Position numbers and translations under genes: made by a program. From contig JAFMAD010000001.1 in the NCBI GenBank assembly GCA_029785195.1, forward strand, positions 1 through 64,000: 64,000 nucleotides of DNA. Reading direction: 5' to 3'. Each line of letters begins with the position of its first letter. Positions within the stretch are counted from its first letter, which is position 1. Below are positions 24,456-31,854 of this stretch, in pieces. Below the pieces are notes generated by a model. That model saw only the letters and a program-made list of their open reading frames with translations. It did no database searches and was not told the origin of the DNA. This DNA comes from Nitrososphaerota archaeon. Its GTDB lineage: Archaea > Thermoproteota > Nitrososphaeria > Nitrososphaerales > Gagatemarchaeaceae.

Positions 24456-26134
24456 ACATCCTAGAATACGCCTGGACCACCTTCTCCAGCGTTTCGGGCG
24501 TCGACCACGATCGGTTCAGGCTGATACTGAGCGAGGCGGCGGCGAGGCCCTCGGTCGGGCTGGAGGGGGACGGGTACGTCGTCAAGATACCTGTCCCTCG
24601 GAAGGAGAAGGAGGGGATGGTGTCCGTGCAGGGGCTCTACGCCGACGCAGACGAGCAGGGATGGGGGACCCTCTGGCGCCTGTTCAGGGCTTCGCTGTAC
24701 CACGCCGCCTTCCACGTCTCCCACGGAGACCTCAAGCCCCTCGCAAAATGGGCAAAAGAGAAGGAGCGATTCCCCGCGATATTCACCGTGTCGCTCCTGG
24801 AGGACTATCGCATCACCCTTGCCGCAAGGGACGATTGGCCCGGGGTAATGACAGACATCGCCTACGCGAACCTGGTTGCGGCTTCGCGGATGCCTGACCT
24901 AGATGATGTCGAGAGCAGGGGCCTCAGGACCGCCGCGAAGCTCTTGGTCGCCCTCTGGGGGGTCGCCCCCGACAAAGGGGGGCGCGTCGACGAGGACCAG
25001 GCGATATTCAGGGTCGCCGAGAAGGTGCGGGGGATGGTGGAGAACTCCGCGGACGACCCCAGGAACCCTCTCCTCCTGAAGGCTGCCGAACTGATCTACA
25101 AGCAGTTCGACAAGGTGGTCCTCCCGCAGATACCTGCCTTCCCGCACACGGAGGCCCATTCGGGGGACTCGCTTTACAGTGACCACCTCGAGGCCAAGGG
25201 GAAGGGGAAGCCGAAGCTCGCGAGCGCCCTCGCGGCCATCGGGGTCGAAGGGGGGGCGGGAGAGCTCCCCGACGAACCAGAGTTCAAGGACTCGCTCGCG
25301 GCCCTCCAGGACCAGCACTCCAAGAGGCAGAAGGTCACAGAGTATTACAAGAAGCTCCTCGCCAGCACCAGGCTCAACGGCGTGGGCTACCCAGACGGGG
25401 ACTACGCGGGGTTCCTGAGGGCCAGGGCCGAGCTCGCGGGCCCGATACGCAACATCAAGAACCAGCTCCTCGCAATCAAGAACGTCACCGACGAAGAGCC
25501 TGGGAAGCTGAGCGGGCAGGTGGACATGCCTATGGCGATGCAGGTGGTGGCGTCAGGCTCGCAGAGGTCGGACGTGTTCGTCAGGGAGGAGCCCATCCTG
25601 AAGGACGAGGCGTGGGCGATACTCGTGGACGCGAGCAAGAGCGTGTCAAAGTCGTCCCTCGAGATACGCGGGATAGCGACGTGCCTGGCGGAAGTTGCGA
25701 GTACGGTGATGAGGGAGAAGAGCAGGTGGGGGCTCTTCGGGTTCAACGACAGCCTCCAGGTCGTGAAGGACTTCGACGAGCACTATTCGATCGAGGCGAA
25801 GTCGAGGATAGGGGGGCTGTCGCAGAAGGGAGGGACCTACCTCCCAGACGCCCTGGCGGTGGTTTCGAGGGCCCTCAACTCGCGCCCCATCGAAAGCAAG
25901 TACCTGGTGGTGGTCTCAGACGGCCGCCCGACGGGGTACGCGGGGATAGAAGAGGAGCTGCTGGACAAGATCAAGGAGACGGGGAAGATGGGCATAATGC
26001 TCGTGGGGATAGGGGTGGAGAGCCCTGAGATCAGGAAGTACTTCAAGGTCAACTCAGTCCTCGATACCCCCTATGAGATGATGAAATTCTTCACGAAGGC
26101 GTACATAGAGCTCTCCGGGGTGGGAGAAGGGTGA
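24452..26134 (+). CDS. VWA-domain protein, partner of MoxR
   Basis: 560 residues; ATG overlaps the MoxR stop (ATGA), so translation is coupled. The N-terminal 330 residues are mostly helical, with two acidic/basic coiled segments and a Gly/Lys-rich linker near 245. The C-terminal von Willebrand A domain has a complete metal-ion-dependent adhesion site: VDASKSVS near 392, GGTYLPDAL and VVSDGRPTG. This arrangement resembles the CoxE/NorD-like proteins that act with MoxR ATPases as chaperones for metalloenzymes or complexes. No client enzyme is in the window, and two unknown genes follow in the same direction. Confidence 0.88.
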   Translation: MNILEYAWTTFSSVSGVDHDRFRLILSEAAARPSVGLEGDGYVVKIPVPRKEKEGMVSVQGLYADADEQGWGTLWRLFRASLYHAAFHVSHGDLKPLAKWAKEKERFPAIFTVSLLEDYRITLAARDDWPGVMTDIAYANLVAASRMPDLDDVESRGLRTAAKLLVALWGVAPDKGGRVDEDQAIFRVAEKVRGMVENSADDPRNPLLLKAAELIYKQFDKVVLPQIPAFPHTEAHSGDSLYSDHLEAKGKGKPKLASALAAIGVEGGAGELPDEPEFKDSLAALQDQHSKRQKVTEYYKKLLASTRLNGVGYPDGDYAGFLRARAELAGPIRNIKNQLLAIKNVTDEEPGKLSGQVDMPMAMQVVASGSQRSDVFVREEPILKDEAWAILVDASKSVSKSSLEIRGIATCLAEVASTVMREKSRWGLFGFNDSLQVVKDFDEHYSIEAKSRIGGLSQKGGTYLPDALAVVSRALNSRPIESKYLVVVSDGRPTGYAGIEEELLDKIKETGKMGIMLVGIGVESPEIRKYFKVNSVLDTPYEMMKFFTKAYIELSGVGEG

Positions 26135-26262
26135 CGGCGGGGCTTGCTCCCACTGAGAAGCCGCACAGCTGCGCTGCTGTCCCCCCGTGCGATTTTGCAG
26201 GTGCCGTCGTATGGATTACGGGTTCACAAACCTATTATTAGCGAAAGGGCACATCGTGGTCA

Positions 26263-26802
26263 ATGCCAGCGGCCCAGGAGACGAAGGAGAAGGAAGTCAC
26301 TGAAGAACAATCCCCCGATCCTCAGGAGGTCATACGCGAGATGCGCGAGATCCAGAGCGACGCGGCCCAGCTGTCGGAGATAGAGGAGTTGGAGTACACT
26401 CAGACGATGAAGCTAGTGGAGTCGATGAAGGCCATCCAGGCCGGGGTGGGGACGGCCATCTCCATACGCCCTGTCTCGCTCGGGGAGCCCCTCAACCATG
26501 TGAAGCAGGCGATCATAGGGGCTGACGCCGTCATCATAGGGCTCGACGCCGACGGGAAACCGTTCTCGAAGCCGTTGTCTGACCTAAAGCCCGCGGACAT
26601 ACTCAACGTGGTCCAGGAGTGGGCGCCGAAGCTAAGGGTCAAGATAAGCGAAAGGAAGAAGGGGGCCGAAGCGAGGCTTTACCTTGTGGAGAAGATACTC
26701 CGCGAGTTCAAGGAGGGGAACTCGGCCATCAAGGACTCACGCAAGCAGTTCTACGACTCCGTGGAGTCGGACCTCGTCAAGGACACACTAGAGAAGGAGT
26801 AG
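26263..26802 (+). CDS. Conserved-looking helical protein of unknown function
   Basis: 179 residues. CCTATTATTAG near 26236 lies 26 bp before the ATG, giving a leaderless start and its own promoter despite following the MoxR-VWA operon. The first 55 residues are acidic and probably coiled coil (EVIREMREIQSDAAQLSEIE). A central alpha/beta part follows (AIIGADAVIIGLDADGKPFS), then a long basic helix ending in LVKDTLEKE. No membrane segment or signal. The 165-residue gene follows after 10 bp. No family recognised. Confidence 0.65.
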   Translation: MPAAQETKEKEVTEEQSPDPQEVIREMREIQSDAAQLSEIEELEYTQTMKLVESMKAIQAGVGTAISIRPVSLGEPLNHVKQAIIGADAVIIGLDADGKPFSKPLSDLKPADILNVVQEWAPKLRVKISERKKGAEARLYLVEKILREFKEGNSAIKDSRKQFYDSVESDLVKDTLEKE

Positions 26803-26812
26803 GCGGCGCCCG

Positions 26813-27310
26813 ATGCTCCGTGACAACCTCGAGCTCAACTCGGGCCTTGTGAAGTTCCCGAGCAAGGAAAGCGCGACGGCTTACCTCGAGGCGATGCTTC
26901 AATATTACAAGGCGCGGCAGGAGGAGTACGGGCACCAGCTCGGGGAGCAGCTCAGGAGCCCCCAGGGTCACACCCAGCCCAAGGAGAAGCAGGAGAAGGA
27001 AGCGAAGAAGGACAAGGGGGGACAGCAGGCCCCCAGGGGGTGGACCAGGGTCGGCTCGCTCCCGGTGAACTCCTCAGACCCTCAGGGGGCGTTGGCCCAG
27101 GTGACCCTAAGGATAGTGGACGACTACAAGTCGAGGGTCGAGAAGGTCTCGGACGCCCTGAAGTCGTTCCAGGAGGTGGACGCGCTGAGCCAGGCGGGGA
27201 CGAGGTCGTACACGCTGTTCGTCTACAAGGGGGTCCCGGAGGGCGTGATAGTAGAGGACATGGCAAAGCGCGAGGTCTTCGCGTACACCGGGAGCTTCCG
27301 GGCCGTCTAG
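26813..27310 (+). CDS. Hypothetical protein, co-transcribed with the preceding gene
   Basis: 165 residues, ATG 10 bp after the preceding stop. A short helical N-domain (ATAYLEAMLQYYKARQEEYG) is followed by a Lys/Glu/Gln-rich disordered linker at about residues 45-75 and a C-terminal domain with LRIVDDYKSRVEKVSDALKS and a final beta segment. Soluble, cytoplasmic, possibly a two-domain adaptor. Nothing in it identifies a family; it forms an operon with the 179-residue protein. Confidence 0.6.
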   Translation: MLRDNLELNSGLVKFPSKESATAYLEAMLQYYKARQEEYGHQLGEQLRSPQGHTQPKEKQEKEAKKDKGGQQAPRGWTRVGSLPVNSSDPQGALAQVTLRIVDDYKSRVEKVSDALKSFQEVDALSQAGTRSYTLFVYKGVPEGVIVEDMAKREVFAYTGSFRAV

Positions 27311-27533
27311 GTCGCCCTGCCGCGACGGAGACTCAGCGGGACGGATGTTTTCTGATATGGCGGAGCGGTTGCCGCTCTTAGCCGCTGACAGGGCGCCGTT
27401 CTAGTCCGCTCGCGGTCCTAATGATAGGACAGCCGGGGCAGGGGCGAGCCGTGGGAGCGTGCCCCATCAGTGGGGCGGAATCTGGCATACGGGGGATAGA
27501 ACTTAACAGTGGGGACCATGGTTATGACGGGGG

Positions 27534-27782
27534 ATGTCTCAAGTATCAAAGGTCGACGACAGGGGGAGGATTACGCTGCCGAAGGGCATCGCGGAGCCTG
27601 GGAACTCAGTGGTGATAGTCTATGGGGCCGAGTATTTCTTCGGAATTCCAATCAGAGACCCACTGAAGGACTCTTCGTCATGGCTGAAGGCGGATGAAAA
27701 GGTCAAAGCCCTGAAGAAAGCGGCGGAGGCTGCCGCCTCCCGAGACGCCCATGGACGGGCCGAGCGGAGGGGTCAAGGGTAG
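27534..27782 (+). CDS. AbrB/SpoVT-type antitoxin of a PIN module
   Basis: 82 residues. VSKVDDRGRITLPKGI is the swapped-hairpin AbrB DNA-binding motif in which the RGRITLP loop dominates; the C-terminal basic helical tail would wrap the toxin. CTTAACAG near 27506 lies 26-28 bp upstream of the ATG. The PIN gene starts 4 bp after its stop, the standard antitoxin-then-toxin order. It should neutralise the toxin and repress its own promoter. Confidence 0.85.
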   Translation: MSQVSKVDDRGRITLPKGIAEPGNSVVIVYGAEYFFGIPIRDPLKDSSSWLKADEKVKALKKAAEAAASRDAHGRAERRGQG

Positions 27783-27786
27783 GTTG

Positions 27787-28245
27787 ATGATAGAAAGCGA
27801 TGTCTTGCACGCCCACATCAAGGAAAGCGACTGGCTGAAGGCGCCCGCGGAGACGCTGCTCAAAGCTGTGCACGAGGGGGAAGCGCGGAATTTCTACGCA
27901 GGCAGGGAGGTGTTACATGAACTCTACTATTTGTTGTCTCGGAGCGGGCAGAGGCCGGAGGAGGCGCTCTCGAAGGCGGGCGCCCTCACCCGGATAGGCA
28001 ACCTGACTTGGACGAGCACATCCACTGACAACGACCTCCTCGCCCTGTCCCTCGTCGCAACATATCGGCTGTCCAGCATCTTCGACGCCTACCGCGCGGC
28101 CGCGTGCCTGCTCCACGATCCAGACCACACCATGGTGTCCACTGACTCCGTCTACGACGAGATCCTGGGCCTCAAACGCGTCGACCCTCGAGACTTGGCA
28201 GAGCGCCTGCTGGACAAGGGCACGGAGACCTCGGAGCGTCGGTAG
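27787..28245 (+). CDS. PIN-domain ribonuclease toxin (VapC-like)
   Basis: 152 residues from ATG 27787; GGGTAGG just before it is a plausible ribosome binding site (a start at 27751 would overlap the antitoxin). The four acidic positions of the PIN nuclease site are all present: Asp in IESDVLHAH, Glu in EVLHELYYLL, Asp in SSIFDAYRAA and Asp in VSTDSVYDEI. It is predicted to cut RNA with Mg2+ or Mn2+ when not bound by the AbrB antitoxin. This is the best preserved of the four PIN modules between 27.5 and 31.2 kb. Confidence 0.88.
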   Translation: MIESDVLHAHIKESDWLKAPAETLLKAVHEGEARNFYAGREVLHELYYLLSRSGQRPEEALSKAGALTRIGNLTWTSTSTDNDLLALSLVATYRLSSIFDAYRAAACLLHDPDHTMVSTDSVYDEILGLKRVDPRDLAERLLDKGTETSERR

Positions 28246-28464
28246 TCGGGCCCAAGGACGCCATTCTGAAGCTCAACAGCCGCCGGGACGCGGGGGGCAT
28301 CGACCTCTACCCGACGGAATAGGCCGAAGGAGTGGAGTTCGTCAAGGCGCCAAAGTGGTGGACCAGGGTTGGCTCGCACCCAGCCATGACGGCAGAGGGG
28401 GGGCCATCTTCCCCGTAGGGCATGAGTGACGTGACCGGCCTCGTTCCGGAGGTCCCTGCCGAGC

Positions 28465-28911
28465 CTAGGCAGACGTCCCTTCCCGCATTGGGTCCACGGC
28501 GTCGACCCAGGGGACGCGGGCGAAGTCCCTCACGTTCTCGGTGTAGATCCTCTTCACCCCTGCCTCCCGCATCGTCTCGGCGATGAGCAGGTCCCAGAAC
28601 GGCGCCTTCGTGGTTGCCGAGTCCGCGGCGGCCTGCCTGACTGTGGCAGTTCTGTAGTCCGCGGCCTTCCAGGCGGGAGACCCGGCGAACCCTTCGACTA
28701 TGGCGCTCGCCTTCTGGGGGGAGAGCGGGTTGCCTACCTTGGAGGTCAGGACGACGAAGAGCTCGGCGAGGATTTGGTTCGACAGGTGGCCTTTCAGCTC
28801 CCCGTCGTACACCGCCTTCACGAGCCTCTTGCACGCCCGCCGCTTGCTCGGGACGCTCCTGTCGAAGGAGTAGGCGATTATGTTGGTGTCGAAGAACGCT
28901 TCATCGCTCAT
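28465..28911 (-). CDS. PIN-domain ribonuclease toxin with RHH-type antitoxin partner
   Basis: 148 residues from ATG 28911 (start at 28923 is possible), overlapping the end of the antitoxin gene by 11 bp. FFDTNIIAYSFDRS carries the first Asp, ILAELFVVL the Glu, APFWDLLIAETM the third acidic residue and IYTENVRDFARV replaces the usual T-x-D with T-E-N-V-R-D. The domain is complete in length. Predicted RNA-cleaving toxin, co-translated with its antitoxin. Confidence 0.87.
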   Translation of the reverse strand: MSDEAFFDTNIIAYSFDRSVPSKRRACKRLVKAVYDGELKGHLSNQILAELFVVLTSKVGNPLSPQKASAIVEGFAGSPAWKAADYRTATVRQAAADSATTKAPFWDLLIAETMREAGVKRIYTENVRDFARVPWVDAVDPMREGTSA

Positions 28912-29146
28912 GGAGCTCTTCACGTCGCGAGTACTTCACCCCGCCGAGGTCGAGCCCGTTCTCCAGCATCAGAACCGCCTGCGCCTTCGAATCGCTCCCC
29001 TCTCTCTCCTGTGCCCATCTGTCCATCGCCTCGGTCAGCGCCTTGCCCAGGTATCCCTTGCGCTTTCCGTGGACTGCCGCAGCCGTCCTCCTGAACCGCT
29101 CTTCGACGTCGGCTCGCACGTTCACCGTAATCGTCTTGGTGGCCAC
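28901..29146 (-). CDS. Ribbon-helix-helix-like antitoxin
   Basis: 81 residues from GTG 29146. The N-terminal strand TKTITVNVRADVEERFRRTA followed by two helices (KGYLGKALTEAMDRWAQER) is the usual RHH/VapB pattern; the C-terminal tail should bind the toxin. ATTTAAATATTC near 29174 is 26-28 bp upstream, a perfect leaderless arrangement. The frame remains open upstream, but that part has no such signals. It ends inside the start of the PIN gene. Confidence 0.82.
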   Translation of the reverse strand: MATKTITVNVRADVEERFRRTAAAVHGKRKGYLGKALTEAMDRWAQEREGSDSKAQAVLMLENGLDLGGVKYSRREELHER

Positions 29147-29384
29147 GCCATCGATATTTACAAAATGAATATTTAAATCTTCGAACACCCATTTAGACCT
29201 GTGACATCGGGCGGACCCATGCGCCTCAGCCCCGAGGCGCGTTGCGACACGCGACGGGGGCTGGACCGCGGAAGCCTTCGCGTTATCCGCGACCTTCCTG
29301 GCTTTCCATGCCTGCTGCCGCTGTATTGTGTCATCGCGAGCGACCAAAATGGTGTCGTCCTGCACACGCGGAGGAGGATCAGGC

Positions 29385-29850
29385 CTAGGTGGACGGGTAG
29401 TCTTTGACGTGGCATACAGTGCCCTCGTCACCTGTCTTTTCGAGGAGCTTCGCATCCGCCGTGTAGACCTTGCATCCCAGCAGCTCACCCAGAGACAGAT
29501 AGGATGTGTCGTAAACGGTCAGACCTCTTTCGAACGCCGCCTTCAGACAGGCGTCTTTCAGTTCGCCAAGGAGGGGGGTGGAGGCCGATTCCGAATCTCG
29601 AGAGCGCGTCCCCTGCCTTCGCGATCTCGGAGAGCCCCATCTAAGGGTTGTACCTGAGGGCGTTGAGCACCTCGAACGGCAAGAGTTGCGTGGACCTGAG
29701 GTCCACCTTCCGGGCCTGGTAGTCGTCTGCCATCGCCAGAGCCTGCCTGGTGAACTCTTCCTCGACGAACCACCTGACCGCCACCGAGGCGTCGACCACG
29801 GCTATCTTCTCCGGCCTCTCCACTTCCTTATCTCCTACGTCGAGTCCCAT
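29385..29850 (-). pseudogene. Decayed PIN-domain toxin (premature stop plus frameshift)
   Basis: The first part reads VVDASVAVRWFVEEEFTRQA to EVLNALRYNP and hits TAG at 29641-29643. The next codons continue in the same frame as MGLSEIAKAGDALSRFGIG, as a PIN domain should. At the CCCCCC run (29573-29578, plus-strand GGGGGG) the frame then breaks. Removing one C restores LLGELKDACLKAAFERGLTV and YDTSYLSLGELLGCK with the C-terminal acidic motif YTADAKLLEK, ending at TAG 29385-29387. So one nonsense and one +1 frameshift mutation inactivate an otherwise complete PIN toxin. Its likely antitoxin immediately upstream is also frameshifted. A start at GTG 29823 is the alternative to ATG 29850. Confidence 0.85.
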
Positions 29851-30064
29851 CCCCCGGATTTGCGCCTGACCGAAGCAGCGATGGCGACCCCCGCTCTGAT
29901 GTCGCGAGGGTCGACGTTCCTGTTCTTGAGCTCCTCCGCTTCGATGGTGGCTTCGATGCCCCGCCTTACGGTCTCCCTCCAGTTGATGTAGGAGAGCCGC
30001 CGCATCTTGTCTCTTGTCTCTTGTCTCTTGTCTCTTTGTCCACCTTGACGCTGACCATTTCCAT
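29835..30064 (-). pseudogene. VapB-like antitoxin put out of frame by a 7-bp repeat
   Basis: From ATG 30058 or 30064 the frame reads MVSVKVDKETRDK, a typical VapB strand and turn. The body in another frame reads MRRLSYINWRETVRRGIEATI to VAIAASVRRKSGGWDST, ending at 29835. Between them lie four copies of AGACAAG (minus strand). With two copies the two halves join perfectly as KVDKETRDKMRRLSYINW; with four the sum is 14 extra bases and the frame is lost. Gain of one copy or loss of two would restore it. The gene is either freshly broken or phase-variable. Upstream of the degraded PIN gene in the normal antitoxin-toxin order. Confidence 0.83.
30006..30033 (+). repeat. Four tandem copies of a 7-bp unit inside an antitoxin gene
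   Basis: CTTGTCT x4, followed by a near-copy CTTTGTC. A unit length not divisible by three makes copy number decide the reading frame of the antitoxin on the minus strand. The sequence is exact in all four copies. Confidence 0.9.
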
Positions 30065-30160
30065 GGTATGGTAAAATGCCCGTGGTAATCTGAACACTAC
30101 CGCACGCAGGCGTGCCTGCCCGGACCAGAACGGGGTCGGTCACGCGCGTCCTCCGTCCGC

Positions 30161-30538
30161 GAGGACCTGAGAATCCTGAACATGGTGAAGAACCACAACC
30201 TGACATCGGCAATAATGGATGCCACCTGGGGCCAGCTGCGCCGGATGACTGCCTACAAGGCGGAAAGGCGAGGCGGGCGAGTCGTACTCGTCGAACCCAG
30301 GGGGACATCGCAGAAATGCTCCGGATGCGGGACTGCGGTTCCGAAAGGACTGGACGAAAGGACGCATTGGTGCCTGAACTGCGGTCTTGCCCTCGATAGG
30401 GACGTGAACGCGGCACGAAACATCTCGGCAACGGGTCTGGGACAGGCCCGTGCGGAGGGGCAGCCTCTACTTGTCCAACGCAGGCGGATAAGCAAGTTCG
30501 TCCCCGTGAAGCAAGCCAATGCCTTCAGGCATTGGTAG
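30161..30538 (+). pseudogene. 3' remnant of a TnpB gene (IS200/IS605 family)
   Basis: Only the last third of a TnpB is present: EDLRILNMVKNHNLTSAIMD, then the RuvC-III/zinc-finger part with CSGCG and CLNCG and the final ALDRDVNAARNI, which carries the last catalytic Asp. The roughly 250 N-terminal residues with the first catalytic acids are missing, so it cannot be an active RNA-guided nuclease. The homology breaks near 30150. There is no TnpA. The gene ends in a perfect hairpin at 30516-30535. The right end of such elements encodes the guide RNA scaffold, so a non-coding remnant may persist. Confidence 0.88.
30516..30535 (+). repeat. Hairpin at the TnpB 3' end (IS605 right-end remnant)
   Basis: CCAATGCC-TTCA-GGCATTGG, an 8-bp perfect stem with a 4-base loop that overlaps the last codons and is followed by the TAG. 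Subterminal hairpins of this kind are recognised by TnpA in IS200/IS605 elements. A similar stem-loop in opposite orientation lies at 40434-40448. Confidence 0.7.
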
Positions 30539-30574
30539 TTCACCAGCGGACCTATGTGTCGCTTCTACTGTTCT

Positions 30575-30967
30575 TCACCATCGAAGCGTTTTCAAACCTT
30601 CGACTCCTCTGAACGCTTCATCGCGGGTCAGAAGCGCCTCGCTGTTTTCCTTTGCAACGGCTGCGATCAAGACATCGAACTCTCCCATCATCTTCCCCTT
30701 CGGAGCGTGCTTGGCGTATATGGAGGACGCGAGCTCCGCCTCCCTTTCCCCGACCGGCAGGACCTCCAGCCTCCTCGAGAGAGCCACGACCTTCGATGTA
30801 TTTTGCTCGGCGCGAGCCGACATTCGGGCTCCCTTCAGCAGCTCATAGGCGGTTACGGCCGTCGCGGTCAGGGCTTCGCCTCCCGCCTCGAGCGTCTTTA
30901 GCCGTTCTGCCGCATCCTTGTCCCCTCTTAGGATGGCCACGAGGAAGTCGGTCTCGCAGCAGACGAA
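30575..30967 (-). pseudogene. PIN-domain toxin without an acceptable start codon
   Basis: The frame directly after the antitoxin stop (TGA 30968-30970) reads FVCCETDFLVAILRGDKDA and continues through ELLKGARMS and GEFDVLIAAVAKENSEALLT to the end, with the catalytic Asp in ETD, Glu in YELLKG, Asp in EFDVLI and Asp in LTRD. No ATG, GTG or TTG precedes ETDF; the first start is GTG 30940, which would delete the first catalytic Asp. Restoring two bases (TG) at TTCTGA-TTCGTC would recreate a TGATG start. Either the start was lost by a 2-base deletion or a rare start is used. Confidence 0.68.
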
Positions 30968-31186
30968 TCAGAAGGAAGGCTCCTTTGACCGGACAGACTG
31001 CCTCTCCCTCTTCAGAGTCTCCTCGATCCTGCCCAGGTCGTCTCCCTCCCAGGCGCCTATGAACCCTGCAATCGAGCCCCGCTTCCCCCTGCTTATCTTG
31101 AGGACGACGGAGAACGACTCCCCCTCCCCTTTGTTCTTCTTCAGCTCCCTGTACGCTTGCTCCGAGAGGGATATGACCTTGACCAT
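30968..31186 (-). CDS. VapB-like antitoxin
   Basis: 72 residues from ATG 31186. MVKVISLSEQAYRELKKNKG matches archaeal VapB antitoxins (DUF217 type) with a short strand and helix, followed by ESFSVVLKISRGKRGSIAGF and a C-terminal toxin-binding tail. GTCTTATATGCC near 31213 is 27 bp upstream of this ATG, so the longer reading from 31249 is rejected. It runs in the same frame as the PIN toxin that follows, separated by a single TGA, an unusual arrangement since VapBC pairs normally overlap. Confidence 0.8.
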   Translation of the reverse strand: MVKVISLSEQAYRELKKNKGEGESFSVVLKISRGKRGSIAGFIGAWEGDDLGRIEETLKRERQSVRSKEPSF

Positions 31187-31336
31187 GCGCTTGCGTATGC
31201 GCATGCGGCATATAAGACCCGTGCCCGCCTGCTGCGCAGAGGCCCCCATGTGCCGTTGGTCATGGCATCAGGTCGGCACCGAGGGGCCCCCAGAAAGGGA
31301 TGCCTGACCAGTACCGCCCCCGTCCGCAGGCGTTCG

Positions 31337-31807
31337 TCAGGAGAATGCGTGACCTAGAAGGAGAGGGAGGTTGTTCCCGATGACTATCGCCCCTAGGCCT
31401 ATGTCGGCGGCCACGAGCACCACGAAAGCCGTGAACTTGAGGAGCCTGATTTGGAAGTCGTCTTTGGGGTCCTCCCTCCTGCACCAGACCATGTAAAAGA
31501 GGGGGACCACTGGGACGAACTTCAGCAGGTACGCGAGCATGAACCCGGCGAAGCCTAGCTGGAAGAAGCGGGAGGCGATAGGGTTGAACTCGACGAAGCC
31601 CTGCCCGGACGCGGCAGCCAGGAGGGTGGTCAGTGTGTCAGAGAAGCTGAGGAGGACGAACAGGATGAGTAGGGGCCACAGAGCCTTCTGTATCAGACGG
31701 AGGTCCAGGCTCTCCATGAACCTCTTTTCCCTGTCGAAGGGGCCGTACCAGGGCACCCGCCGAGATGAAAGGGACCGCGTTTTCAGCGATATGGATTCGG
31801 CATCCAT
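31337..31807 (-). CDS. Four-helix membrane protein, DUF5658-like
   Basis: 156 residues from ATG 31807, which is about 26 bp from the TATA-like element at 31825-31836 (leaderless). A basic N-terminal tail leads into four hydrophobic segments. LLSFSDTLTTLLAAASGQGF with FVEFNPIAS is the typical D-x-x-T-T...E-x-N-P core of the DUF5658 family of small archaeal and bacterial membrane proteins of unknown function. It is divergent from an orphan pilin and shares its promoter region. Whether it serves the pilin (for example assembly or processing) is untested. Confidence 0.72.
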   Translation of the reverse strand: MDAESISLKTRSLSSRRVPWYGPFDREKRFMESLDLRLIQKALWPLLILFVLLSFSDTLTTLLAAASGQGFVEFNPIASRFFQLGFAGFMLAYLLKFVPVVPLFYMVWCRREDPKDDFQIRLLKFTAFVVLVAADIGLGAIVIGNNLPLLLGHAFS

Positions 31808-31824
31808 AGTTGCCCTACACAACC

Positions 31825-31836
31825 GTTAATATAATC
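31825..31836. promoter_or_regulatory. Bidirectional promoter between DUF5658-like gene and orphan pilin
   Basis: GTTAATATAATC is close to a palindromic TATA element. Its centre is about 25 bp from the pilin ATG (31855) on the plus strand and about 24 bp from the DUF5658-like ATG (31807) on the minus strand, so both mRNAs would be leaderless and share one core element. Confidence 0.65.
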
Positions 31837-31854
31837 TGAGAGGACCGAAGCCCA

